This document shows positions 17,122 through 25,253 of a DNA stretch of 64,000 nucleotides, piece by piece. The notes beneath the pieces were generated by a model. It saw only the letters and a program-made list of their open reading frames with translations, searched no databases and was not told where the DNA came from. This stretch comes from Mycolicibacterium diernhoferi. Lineage in GTDB: Bacteria; Actinomycetota; Actinomycetes; Mycobacteriales; Mycobacteriaceae. The stretch is taken from contig NZ_CP080332.1 in assembly GCF_019456655.1 (NCBI RefSeq), positions 5,332,001 through 5,396,000 of the forward strand, written 5' to 3'. A program made the position numbers and the translations under genes. Position 1 is the stretch's first letter, and every line of letters starts with the position of its first letter.

Positions 17122-18623
17122 CGAAGTTTGCCTTTCACGAGCTTTCCGGTCGGGGTGCGCGGCAGTTCCTCGATGAACTCCACCTCCCGCGGCGCCTTGT
17201 AGTGCGCGATGCGCGACCGGGTGTGCTCAATCAGTTCTTGTGCCAGCTCGTCACTTTCGCATACGCCCTCGGCGAGCTGAACAACGGCCTTGACCCGCTC
17301 CCCCATCTCCGGGTCGGGCACGCCGATGACCGCGACATCGAGCACCGCGGGATGCAGCGCGAGCGCGTTCTCCGCTTCCTGCGGGTAGATGTTGACCCCA
17401 CCGGAGATGATCATGAACGACTTGCGATCCGCCAGATACAGATACCCGTCCGCATCGACGCGGCCGAGATCGCCGACCGTGGTCCAGGTCGGATGATCGG
17501 GGTGCTGAGCGCCGGCGGTCTTCTCCGGGTCGTTGAGATAGCGGAACGGCAGTGCGTCGCGTTCGAAGTAGACGGTGCCCACCTCACCGACCGGTGACTC
17601 GAGCCCGTCGTCATCGCAGATGTGCAGCACGCCGAGCACGCTGCGGCCGACCGAACCCGGATGGGCGAGCCAGTCCGGGCTGTCGATGAACGTCATCCCG
17701 TGCGCTTCGGTGGAGCTGTAGTACTCGTAGATGATCGGGCCCAGCCAGTCGATCATGGCCTGCTTCGCATCGACCGGGCAGGGCGCGGCGGCATGAATGA
17801 CAGCCCGCAGACTGGACAGGTCGTGCCGGGTACGGATGTCCGCGTCGAGCTTGAGCAGCCGGATGAACATGGTCGGCACCATCTGGGTGACGGTGACCCG
17901 ATACCGCTCGATGTGTGCCAGGGTTGCGGTCGCATCGAATCGCTTGGCCAGCACCACGGTTCCGCCGAGCGCGTGCACCATCGAGCACCAGCGCAGCGGG
18001 GCGGCGTGGTAGATCGGCGCCGGAGAGTAGTAGATGTCGGATCCGTCGATACCGTACAGCGCCTTCGCGATCGCGACGATCGGATCTCCCGGTTCCTCGA
18101 CGCTGCGCCCCGGCAGCTCCGGCTGAATCCCCTTGGGAAAACCCGTGGTTCCCGAGGAGTACAGCATCACTGCCCCGCACGGCTGTTCGGTCAGCCGTGG
18201 GCCCGCCATTGCCAGGGCCTCCTCGAAGCAGCCATGACCCTCGATGTCGCCGCCGAAGGCCAGCCGCAGCGGCAGACCCGCGCCCACCGGTGCTGCCAGC
18301 TCAGACAACGCCGCGGACGCGATCAGCGCGCGGGCACCGGAGTCGGAGACGATGTAGCCGGCCTCGTCGGCGGTGAGGTGATGGTTGATCGCGGTGATGT
18401 ACAACCCGGAACGCAGTGCCGCCCACAACACCACCAGCGCTTCCGGGGCGTTGTCGGACAGCAGTGCCACGACGTCACCGGGGCGCAGTCCCGCGTCGTG
18501 CAGCACGCGGGCCAGCGCCGCGGAGTCGTCGTCGAGTTGCCGGTAGCTCAGTCGGCGGCCGGTCTCGGCGACGATCACCGCGGGGCGGTCGGGGGCGGTC
18601 TGGGCGTGGGTACCCGGATACAT
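17118..18623 (-). CDS. Acyl-CoA synthetase (FadD-type adenylate-forming enzyme)
   Basis: A 501-residue ANL enzyme from ATG 18623. The ATP loop is MLYSSGTTGFPKG (~residue 155), the A5 motif is YEYYSSTEAHG, and the A7/A8 region is TTVGDLGRVDADGYLYLADRKSF. The C-terminal lysine lies in TPTGKLVKGKL. It activates a carboxylic acid with CoA via an acyl-adenylate. In context it takes the acid made by the P450, alcohol dehydrogenase and aldehyde dehydrogenase encoded upstream and passes the thioester to the ACAD encoded downstream. Only 22 bp separate it from the aldehyde dehydrogenase gene. Chain-length preference cannot be read. Confidence 0.9.
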   Translation of the reverse strand: MYPGTHAQTAPDRPAVIVAETGRRLSYRQLDDDSAALARVLHDAGLRPGDVVALLSDNAPEALVVLWAALRSGLYITAINHHLTADEAGYIVSDSGARALIASAALSELAAPVGAGLPLRLAFGGDIEGHGCFEEALAMAGPRLTEQPCGAVMLYSSGTTGFPKGIQPELPGRSVEEPGDPIVAIAKALYGIDGSDIYYSPAPIYHAAPLRWCSMVHALGGTVVLAKRFDATATLAHIERYRVTVTQMVPTMFIRLLKLDADIRTRHDLSSLRAVIHAAAPCPVDAKQAMIDWLGPIIYEYYSSTEAHGMTFIDSPDWLAHPGSVGRSVLGVLHICDDDGLESPVGEVGTVYFERDALPFRYLNDPEKTAGAQHPDHPTWTTVGDLGRVDADGYLYLADRKSFMIISGGVNIYPQEAENALALHPAVLDVAVIGVPDPEMGERVKAVVQLAEGVCESDELAQELIEHTRSRIAHYKAPREVEFIEELPRTPTGKLVKGKLR

Positions 18624-18645
18624 GGTGCCTTTCCGTGCTTTTCGG

Positions 18646-20163
18646 TCAGTCGGCCAGGGCGGCCGACACGACGACGGCGTAGGCGCGCTTGCGGCGGTCG
18701 TTGGTCAGGTCGACATGGACGAACTTGGCCTCGGTGTACTCGTCGAGGGCGTCGGGCCCCAACTCACGTCCCAGGCCGCTCTGCTTCACCCCACCGAACG
18801 GGTACATCGCGTTGACCATGTGCCAGTCATTGATCCACACGGTGCCCGACTCCAGCCGGCGGGCGATCTGCAGGGCACGGCCGTTGTCGGTGCTCCATAC
18901 CCCCGCCGACAGCCCGTACTCGCTGTCGTTGGCGATCGCGACGGCGTCGTCGTCATCGGCGAACGGGATCACCACCAGGACCGGGCCGAAGATCTCCTCA
19001 CGGGCGATCCGCATCTGATTGGTCGCATCGGTGAGGATGGTCGCGGGTACCCAATGTCCGTCGGCCAATGCCGGATCCGTCGGGATGCTGCCCTGAAAGG
19101 CAATCCGGCAGCCCTCCTCCTGCCCGAGCGCGATGTACTTCTCCACCCGCGCTTTCTGCTTGGCCGACACCAGCGGGCCCAGATCGGTGGCCGGGCTCAT
19201 CGGGTCGCCCATCACCAGGGTCTGCGCGCGGGCCACCAGTCGGTCGACGAACTCATCGTGGATGGACTCGTGCACCAGCAGCCGGGTACCCGATTCGCAG
19301 GCCTGCCCGCTCATCATCAGGAAGGCGAACAGCGACCCGTCCACGGCGGTGTCGAAGTCGGCGTCCTCGAGCACGATGTTGGCGCCCTTACCGCCCAATT
19401 CCAGGGTGACCTTCTTGACATTTTCGGCCGCAGCCCGCATGACCGATTTGCCGACCTCGGTCGATCCGGTGAACGCGATCTTGCGGACATCGGGATGCTC
19501 GGCCAACCGCGCCCCGACCACCGGGCCCGGTCCGGTCACCACGTTGAGCACACCCGGGGGCAGTCCGACTTCGTCTGCGGCGCGGGCGAGTTCGAGCAGG
19601 GTCAGCGGGGTCTGGTCGTCCGGTTTGAGCACCAGCGTGTTGCCCGCGGCCAGCGCCGGGCCCAGCTTCCACACCGCCAGCAGCAGCGGGAAGTTCCACG
19701 GGATGATGCCCGCGCACACCCCGACGGGTTCCCGGATGGTCATCCCCGATGCCAGCGTCGGCGCCTCGATCAGCGGCCCGGTGGTCTGGAACTCGTAGCT
19801 GCGCGCCAGCGACGCGAAATACTTCAGATTCGCGATGGCGTAGCCGATCAGGAACGCGCCCGCACCCCGCAGCGTCGCGCCGTTCTCGGCCACCTGCAGT
19901 GCGGTGAGCGCGTCGGCGCGGGCCGCCAGATTGTCGGCGATCGCGTCGAGGACGTCGGCGCGCTGCTGCGGCGGCGTGTTGCGCCACACCCCGGACTCAT
20001 GGGCGGTCTTGGCCGCGGCCACCGCGGCATCCGCGGTCGTCTCGTCGCCGTAGGCCACGGTGGCGACCAGTTCACCGGTGGCCGGGCTGTGTACCTCGAT
20101 CGACTCGTCGGCGTTGCGCCACGCGCCATCGATGTACATCCGGTAGTGCGGAGCTGCACTCAT
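18646..20163 (-). CDS. NAD(P)-dependent aldehyde dehydrogenase
   Basis: A 505-residue ALDH from ATG 20163. It shows GVCAGIIPWNFPLLLAVWKL, the cofactor strand AFTGSTEVGKSVM, the general-base Glu in TLELGGKGANIV, and the nucleophile Cys in MSGQACESGTRL. The EEIFGPVLVVIPF motif is also present. It would oxidise an aldehyde to the acid in the P450-ADH-ALDH chain. Its start overlaps the stop of the small 83-residue gene (ATGA), so those two are coupled. Confidence 0.92.
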   Translation of the reverse strand: MSAAPHYRMYIDGAWRNADESIEVHSPATGELVATVAYGDETTADAAVAAAKTAHESGVWRNTPPQQRADVLDAIADNLAARADALTALQVAENGATLRGAGAFLIGYAIANLKYFASLARSYEFQTTGPLIEAPTLASGMTIREPVGVCAGIIPWNFPLLLAVWKLGPALAAGNTLVLKPDDQTPLTLLELARAADEVGLPPGVLNVVTGPGPVVGARLAEHPDVRKIAFTGSTEVGKSVMRAAAENVKKVTLELGGKGANIVLEDADFDTAVDGSLFAFLMMSGQACESGTRLLVHESIHDEFVDRLVARAQTLVMGDPMSPATDLGPLVSAKQKARVEKYIALGQEEGCRIAFQGSIPTDPALADGHWVPATILTDATNQMRIAREEIFGPVLVVIPFADDDDAVAIANDSEYGLSAGVWSTDNGRALQIARRLESGTVWINDWHMVNAMYPFGGVKQSGLGRELGPDALDEYTEAKFVHVDLTNDRRKRAYAVVVSAALAD

Positions 20164-20411
20164 GCTGTACCTGTCCTCATCTCTGTCATCTCACGTTGGA
20201 AGCGGCCGATCCGGGCCGGCCCGGGTAGATAGCCCACCGTCCAGCGGTTCCAGCCGGTGTCGAGCCGCTGCAGTCGGTTCACCCGGAAGTCCCTGACGAA
20301 GTCGCCGCGGTCGGCGGCGACGGTCAGCACGCGCTCTCGAAGTTCGTCCACCACTGCCGCTTTCGGCATCGAGCTGGGTAGGTAGAACTCGAAGGACTGC
20401 CAGGCGTCCAT
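20160..20411 (-). CDS. Small conserved protein, 83 residues, within oxidation operon
   Basis: A short soluble protein from ATG 20411, with AVVDELRERVLTVAADRGDF and RLQRLDTGWNRWTVGYLPG visible. I do not recognise the family. It has no cysteines and no membrane helix. It overlaps the aldehyde dehydrogenase start by four bases and begins 3 bp after the alcohol dehydrogenase stop, so it is very likely a real translated gene of the operon. A role as a small accessory subunit for one of the two dehydrogenases is possible but not shown. Confidence 0.65.
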   Translation of the reverse strand: MDAWQSFEFYLPSSMPKAAVVDELRERVLTVAADRGDFVRDFRVNRLQRLDTGWNRWTVGYLPGPARIGRFQREMTEMRTGTA

Positions 20412-20413
20412 TC

Positions 20414-21520
20414 TCAGAACCTGATCACTCCGCGCAGGTTGCGCCCGTTGTGCATGTCCTCATAGCCCTGGTTGATCTCGTCGAGGGTGTACTCGCGGGT
20501 GATCAACTCGTCGAGTTTGATGCGGCCCGCCTGGTAGAGCTCGAGCATCCGCGGGATGTCCAGGCGCGGGTTCGAGGAGCCGAAAAGGCATCCCCTGACC
20601 TGCTTCTCGTAGAGGGTCAGATCGAACAGCGACATGTCCACGGTCATGTCCGTGGGATGCGGGATGGCGGTCATCACCACCCGGCCACGCTTACCGACCA
20701 GGCTCAGCGCCTGCGCCACATACGCGCCCTCGCCGCTGTCGGTGGTGACCACGCAGACGTCGGCCATGGTGCCGCGGGTGATGTCGGTGATCAGCGCCTG
20801 CGCCTCGGCGACATCGGCCGCGGCGTGGGTGGCGCCGAACTCGAAGGACCGCTCACGCTTGTAGGCAACGGGATCCAGGGCGATCACGTGCCGGGCGCCG
20901 GCCAGTGCCGCGCCCTGCACCGCGTTGATGCCGAGCCCCCCGACACCCATCACCACCACGGTGTCGCCGTCGCGGGCCTCGCCGGTGCGCACCGCGGCGC
21001 CGTAGCCGGTGGTGACGCCGCAACCGACCAGGGCGGCCTTGTCCAGCGGAATGTCCTTGTCCACCTTGACCACCGAGGCGATCGGTACGACGGTGTACTC
21101 GGAGAAGGTGCCCAGCACACACATCTGACCGATGTCTTCGCCACGGCCGTGGAACCTGAAGGTGCCGTCGAGTTGCGGACCCGCGACGATGGCCGCGCCG
21201 TACACGCACAGGTTGCTGCGCCCACGCGCACACTCGGTGCAGCGACCGCAGGCGGGGATGAAGCTGAGCACCACGTGGTCGCCGACCTCGACCTCGGTGA
21301 CACCCGGGCCCACCTCGGCGACCACACCGGCGCCCTCGTGACCGCCGACCACCGGCAGGTTCATCGGCATGTCCCCGGTGACCAGGTGGTCATCGGAATG
21401 GCACAGCCCGCTGGCGGTCAGCTTGACCAGCACCTCCTGGGCCTTGGGCGGGTCGAGTTCGAGTTCGGTGACCTCCCACTTCTGGTTCAGGCCCCACAGC
21501 ACAGCGGCTTTGGTCTTCAT
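20414..21520 (-). CDS. NDMA-type zinc-dependent alcohol dehydrogenase
   Basis: A 368-residue medium-chain dehydrogenase from ATG 21520 with a GGAAG site upstream; the longer frame to 21799 lies inside the P450. The catalytic zinc site is SGLCHSDDH with GGHEGAGVV. The structural zinc site is PACGRCTECARGRSNLC. The nucleotide loop is VMGVGGLGINAV. The CVYGAAIVAGPQLDGTFRFHGRGEDI region marks the mycothiol/NDMA-dependent subgroup, whose NAD stays tightly bound. It should oxidise the hydroxyl made by the adjacent P450 to an aldehyde. Five bases separate it from the P450 stop. Confidence 0.9.
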   Translation of the reverse strand: MKTKAAVLWGLNQKWEVTELELDPPKAQEVLVKLTASGLCHSDDHLVTGDMPMNLPVVGGHEGAGVVAEVGPGVTEVEVGDHVVLSFIPACGRCTECARGRSNLCVYGAAIVAGPQLDGTFRFHGRGEDIGQMCVLGTFSEYTVVPIASVVKVDKDIPLDKAALVGCGVTTGYGAAVRTGEARDGDTVVVMGVGGLGINAVQGAALAGARHVIALDPVAYKRERSFEFGATHAAADVAEAQALITDITRGTMADVCVVTTDSGEGAYVAQALSLVGKRGRVVMTAIPHPTDMTVDMSLFDLTLYEKQVRGCLFGSSNPRLDIPRMLELYQAGRIKLDELITREYTLDEINQGYEDMHNGRNLRGVIRF

Positions 21521-21525
21521 GCGTT

Positions 21526-22812
21526 CTACTTCCCTTCCGGGGTCCAGGTGGCGGGCAGGCTGTTGATGCCGTTGATGAAGTTGGCGACCTGGAATTTGGG
21601 GTCGGTCGCGGTGATGTCGGGGATGCGGGTGTAGACCTCGGTCAGCAGCGAGCGCAGCATGGTGCGGGCCAGCGCGGCACCGAGGCAGAAGTGCGGGCCG
21701 CCACCGCCGAATGCCAGGTGCGGGTTGGACTTCCGTTCGATGTCGAACGTGAACGGGTCCTCGAACACGTCCTCGTCGCGGTTGGCCGAGCTGTACCACA
21801 GCACCACCTTGTCGCCGGCCTTGATCTCCTTGCCACCCAACCTGACGTCCTGGGTCGCGGTGCGCCGCATGTGGATCAGCGGCGAGGCCCAGCGCAGTGC
21901 CTCCTCGACCGCGCCATCGACCCGCCCCTCGACATCGGCGACCAGCAGGTCCCGCTGGTCGGGGTGCTGGGAGAACGCGTAGATCGCCTGTGCCGAGGCG
22001 TGTCTGGTGGTGTCGTTGGCCGCAACCGCCAGCAGCGTGAAGAACGCCTTGAGTTCATCGTCGGTCATCTTGACGCCGTCGAACTCGGCCTGCACCATCC
22101 AGGACAGCAGATCGTCGCCCGGGTTGGCGCGGCGTTCGGGAGCCAGTTCGGCCACCGTCTGGTGCAGATCCATCACCGCTCCGGCGAACAGTTCCAGGGC
22201 GGTGCGGTCACCGCGCACCTCCGGATCGGTCCAGCCCAGGGTGCGCTGGGCGGCGTTGATGGTCCGCTCGTAGGTTTCGCCGGGCGGCAGACCGAAGAAG
22301 CTGCCGAAGATGCGGCCCGGCAGTTTCACCGAGACCAGTTCGACGAAGTCGCCCTCCCCCAGGCCCGACATCTCGGTGACCAGGTCGCGGGCGTGCTGTT
22401 GGATCCAGTCCTGCAGGCGGCGCATATTGCGCGGCTTGAAGGCGTCCAGGGTGATCCCGCGCAGCTGGGTGTGGCGCGGCGCGTCCATCGCGATGAACGA
22501 CTGCGACATCATCAGGATCTCCTGCGGGAAGTCCTCCATGGTGATGCCCTGCTCCGAGGAGAAGATCTCGGGATGGCGGCTGGCGTAGCGGATGTCCTCG
22601 TGCTTGGTCAGCGACCAGAAGCCCTTGAGGTTCTGTTCGGGCGGCAGCAGGTCGGAGTCGGCGGGCCGGCTCCAGGCCACCGGGTTCTCCCGGCGCAGCA
22701 CCGCGAAGGCGGCATCCCGTTCGGCCGGCGGTTTGGCCCAGAACTCCCGGTCGGCCAGGTCGATGTCACCGTGGGTGGTCGCGGGGAACGACTCGGGGAT
22801 CGTTGCGGTCAT
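21526..22812 (-). CDS. Cytochrome P450 (linalool 8-monooxygenase/CYP124-142-like)
   Basis: A 428-residue class I bacterial P450 from ATG 22812; upstream codons to 22863 look non-coding. The I-helix is LAVAANDTTRHAS, the K-helix E-x2-R is EEALRWASP, and the heme loop is FGGGGPHFCLGAALAR. The N-terminal IDLADREFW and MTITMEDFPQ-like region resembles terpene or sterol side-chain terminal hydroxylases. As first gene of a six-gene operon ending in an acyl-CoA dehydrogenase it should catalyse the opening hydroxylation. Electron supply could come from the ferredoxin at 24964. No KstR site was seen in the 160 bp upstream, so it is probably not part of the cholesterol regulon. Confidence 0.88.
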   Translation of the reverse strand: MTATIPESFPATTHGDIDLADREFWAKPPAERDAAFAVLRRENPVAWSRPADSDLLPPEQNLKGFWSLTKHEDIRYASRHPEIFSSEQGITMEDFPQEILMMSQSFIAMDAPRHTQLRGITLDAFKPRNMRRLQDWIQQHARDLVTEMSGLGEGDFVELVSVKLPGRIFGSFFGLPPGETYERTINAAQRTLGWTDPEVRGDRTALELFAGAVMDLHQTVAELAPERRANPGDDLLSWMVQAEFDGVKMTDDELKAFFTLLAVAANDTTRHASAQAIYAFSQHPDQRDLLVADVEGRVDGAVEEALRWASPLIHMRRTATQDVRLGGKEIKAGDKVVLWYSSANRDEDVFEDPFTFDIERKSNPHLAFGGGGPHFCLGAALARTMLRSLLTEVYTRIPDITATDPKFQVANFINGINSLPATWTPEGK

Positions 22813-22974
22813 CAGGCGTGTGTGTCCTTTCGGCATCGCCCGCCGGCCTGTGGTGCAGGTCACGCGGCGGTTGTCGCCCAGTTTTGGTCACCGCGACACC
22901 CGATGGGGACGTCGCGTGGGCCAACGTCGGCCCGCGCGGGCCACGTCCACGGCCCTCTTGGTCCTCCCGGGAAC

Positions 22975-24255
22975 TCAGCCGACCGGGACCGTGAACGACG
23001 CCGTCAGTCCGCCTTCCTCGCGGGCGCGGAACTGCAGCGTCCCGCCGAGGGCGTCGATGATCTGCTGCACGATCCACAGGCCCAGGCCCGCGGTGCCGCG
23101 CCGGTCGGACAGGCTGACGAACTTGCCGGTCAGCTCACCGAGTGCGTGCTCGGGCACGCCCGGGCCACGGTCACCCACCTCGCAGTGCAGGTGATCGTCG
23201 AGGCGCTCGCACACGACGTCGATTGGCCGGTCGCGACCGTGCCGGGCGGCGTTCTCCAACAGGTTGGTCAGTACGCGGCGCAGTCCCTGCGCGTCGATCT
23301 GGATGGTCGAGACATCACCTCTGACGGTGACCCGCAGCCGGGGCGGCCGCAGGCCGACGGCGTCACCGGCCTCGGCGATCAGGTCGGCGACGTTCACCCG
23401 GCGCACCCGCCCGGTGGAGAACGCCGGCCGCCGCGACAGGTTGACGTCGGACAGCGCGTCGAGCATGTCGGCGAGGTGGCGAGAGTGCCGCCGGACGAGC
23501 TGGCTCGCCGCGGCATCATCGGACGCCGGGTCAGACGCGGTGAGCGCGTCCAAAGAGGCCACCGGCGTGCGGAATTCGTGCAACAGCACCTTCAACCCCT
23601 CCTGCTGGGCCTCATACGAGCGCAGCAACCGGGCACGCAGGTCGCGCTCCTCTTCGGCGGCCGCATGCTCGGCCTCGGCTTCCACCAGGGCGCGCACGCG
23701 GGACTGGTGCTCGCGTTCGAGCAGCCGGGACAACCCACCGCTCATCACGGCGATGAACACCACGTACAACGCCCCCCACAGACCCAGCACCCACGGCGCC
23801 AGCGCCGCATGGGTCGAATCGACGGTCAGCACCACCGCCAGGTAACCGGCACCCACCATCGCGGACAGCAGCAGGCATCGGCGCAGCGGCAACCGGGCCG
23901 CCGAGGCGATCACGACCAGCGCGAGGACCGAGGCCACCGGGCTCGCCGCCCCTCCGGTCAAGCCGATCAGCGCCAGCGTGAACGCCGTGTCCAGCGCGGA
24001 CACCAACCACGCGAACCGGGTCCGGCGCACCTCGTACCGGGGCAGGGCCATCAACACCGCGGCATACAGCAGCGCCGCCGCCAGGACCGCAGCGGTGCCG
24101 GCGGCATGCGCGCTCATCCAGTCCGGGCCGACCGCGACCAGCACCGCGATCGACACCACGACCGCGACCCGGACCGCGACGACGACCCGGGCCAGACCGT
24201 AGCCGTCCAACGCCGCATCCGACGGCAACCTGTTCACGCGCCCGACCCTAGACAT
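22975..24255 (-). CDS. Membrane sensor histidine kinase (HisKA type)
   Basis: A 426-residue kinase from ATG 24255. About five to six hydrophobic helices occupy residues 23-170 with no large extracellular loop, so it probably senses something in or near the membrane. A coiled-coil linker (residues ~178-215) follows, then the H-box LLHEFRTPVAS with His226. The ATP-binding parts are NLLENAARHG, GDRGPGVPE and GTAGLGLWIVQQI. It is divergent from a LuxR-type response regulator starting 42 bp away. HisKA kinases usually pair with OmpR-type regulators, so this pairing is atypical. A hairpin-rich GC stretch at 22920-22950 may end transcription. Confidence 0.88.
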   Translation of the reverse strand: MSRVGRVNRLPSDAALDGYGLARVVVAVRVAVVVSIAVLVAVGPDWMSAHAAGTAAVLAAALLYAAVLMALPRYEVRRTRFAWLVSALDTAFTLALIGLTGGAASPVASVLALVVIASAARLPLRRCLLLSAMVGAGYLAVVLTVDSTHAALAPWVLGLWGALYVVFIAVMSGGLSRLLEREHQSRVRALVEAEAEHAAAEEERDLRARLLRSYEAQQEGLKVLLHEFRTPVASLDALTASDPASDDAAASQLVRRHSRHLADMLDALSDVNLSRRPAFSTGRVRRVNVADLIAEAGDAVGLRPPRLRVTVRGDVSTIQIDAQGLRRVLTNLLENAARHGRDRPIDVVCERLDDHLHCEVGDRGPGVPEHALGELTGKFVSLSDRRGTAGLGLWIVQQIIDALGGTLQFRAREEGGLTASFTVPVG

Positions 24256-24297
24256 TCGGCGCCGGACCCGGTGCCGGGATCACTATCATCTCCTCGG

Positions 24298-24960
24298 GTG
24301 AACCCGAGGCCGGACCGAAAGCCGTACGTCGTCGTCATCATCGATGACCACGAGTTGTTCGCCGAGGGGTTGGAGCTGCTGCTGACCCGCGACTGGGGCG
24401 AGAAGTTCGTGATCGGCGGCCGCACCACCTTTGTCGAGGAAGCGGCCGAACTGGTGGCCTCGTGCAACGCCGACCTGGCGATCGTGGATCTGTCCATGCC
24501 GCCGCTCGGCGGCGTGGCGGCCATCCGGCACATCAAGGCGCGCCATCCCGGCACCCGGATTCTGGCGTTGTCGGGGACCGAGGACCAGGAGCTGGCCGAG
24601 GAGGCGCTGCGCGCCGGGGCGGACGGGTTCCTGTCCAAGACCGTGCGACCGGATGCGCTGGCCGAGCCGCTGGCCACCATCGCGGCCGGTCTGCGGGTGG
24701 TCGATCCGGGCCTGCTGGACACGCTGCTGTCCAGCACCCGCAAGCCGGCCGCGGCGATCCTGGACTCCCTGACCCCGGCCGATCTGACGCTGTGGACGCT
24801 GCTGTCGACAGGCATGGAGACCGTCGACATCGCGAACCGGATGCTGGTGTCCGAACGCACCGCCAAACGCATGGTGGCCGCACTGCTCAACAAGCTCGGT
24901 GTGAGCAATCGAATCGCCGCCGCGGCGCTGGCCGGTCGCAGCGGCATCCTCGACGACTGA
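24298..24960 (+). CDS. LuxR/NarL-type response regulator
   Basis: A 220-residue regulator from GTG 24298. The same open frame runs far upstream antisense to the kinase and P450, and only this last part is coding. The receiver shows IIDDHELF, phosphoacceptor Asp64 in IVDLSMPP, ALSGTED and the Lys of FLSKTVRP. The C-terminal helix-turn-helix begins near LTPADLTLWTLLSTGMETVDIA and ends VSERTAKRMVAALLNKLGVSNR. The HTH is slightly divergent from the usual LuxR consensus (KRMVAALLNKLG). It is transcribed away from its presumed kinase. Targets are unknown; the flanking P450 operon is a candidate. Confidence 0.88.
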   Translation: MNPRPDRKPYVVVIIDDHELFAEGLELLLTRDWGEKFVIGGRTTFVEEAAELVASCNADLAIVDLSMPPLGGVAAIRHIKARHPGTRILALSGTEDQELAEEALRAGADGFLSKTVRPDALAEPLATIAAGLRVVDPGLLDTLLSSTRKPAAAILDSLTPADLTLWTLLSTGMETVDIANRMLVSERTAKRMVAALLNKLGVSNRIAAAALAGRSGILDD

Positions 24961-24963
24961 TGC

Positions 24964-25155
24964 TCAGCTGACCGACAGCGCCTGCGCCGGGCACATGGCG
25001 GCGGCGCGGACCACCGCATCACGCTCCTGCTCGGGCGGATCCTGGTCGAGCACGACGACATGGTCGGCGTCGTCGGGGAGATCGAACACCTCGGGTGCGG
25101 CCATCAGGCACTGTCCGTGCCCCTCGCACAGCGTCACATCGACATCGATACGCAT
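24964..25155 (-). CDS. P450-type 3Fe-4S ferredoxin
   Basis: A 63-residue ferredoxin from ATG 25155. Ligands are C10-x2-H13-x2-C16 (CEGHGQC) and the late Cys-Pro near residue 55 (AAAMCPAQAL). The histidine in place of the second cysteine is typical of actinobacterial ferredoxins that feed P450s. It is a one-gene unit convergent with the response regulator (3 bp apart). It could serve the P450 at 21526 or the CYP142 at the left edge; no ferredoxin reductase is nearby. Confidence 0.9.
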   Translation of the reverse strand: MRIDVDVTLCEGHGQCLMAAPEVFDLPDDADHVVVLDQDPPEQERDAVVRAAAMCPAQALSVS

Positions 25156-25225
25156 GGTTCCTCCTGCTCTGTCCGCCCCGAGTATCGGGTTCTGACCGGG
25201 CGGGCGAACCGGGCTACGCGCGCCA

Positions 25226-25249
25226 AACCTGGCCTGTACGGGCCAGGTT
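25226..25249 (-). terminator. 9-bp hairpin after the RecQ-like gene
   Basis: Arms AACCTGGCC (25226-25234) and GGCCAGGTT (25241-25249) pair perfectly around TGTACG, five bases beyond the stop of the leftward helicase gene. Confidence 0.7.
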
Positions 25250-25253
25250 GAGC

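Noticed and set aside
22920..22950. GGCCCGCGCGGGCC palindrome as an operator for the P450 operon
   Set aside because: It lies between the ends of a convergent-looking gap closer to the kinase stop, is pure GC and is more likely part of a terminator for the leftward kinase gene; no regulator family motif is matched.
21691..24297. The upstream 869 codons of a 1089-codon plus-strand frame
   Set aside because: Only the end (from 24298) encodes the response regulator. The rest is antisense to the P450 and histidine kinase genes and has no recognisable domain.
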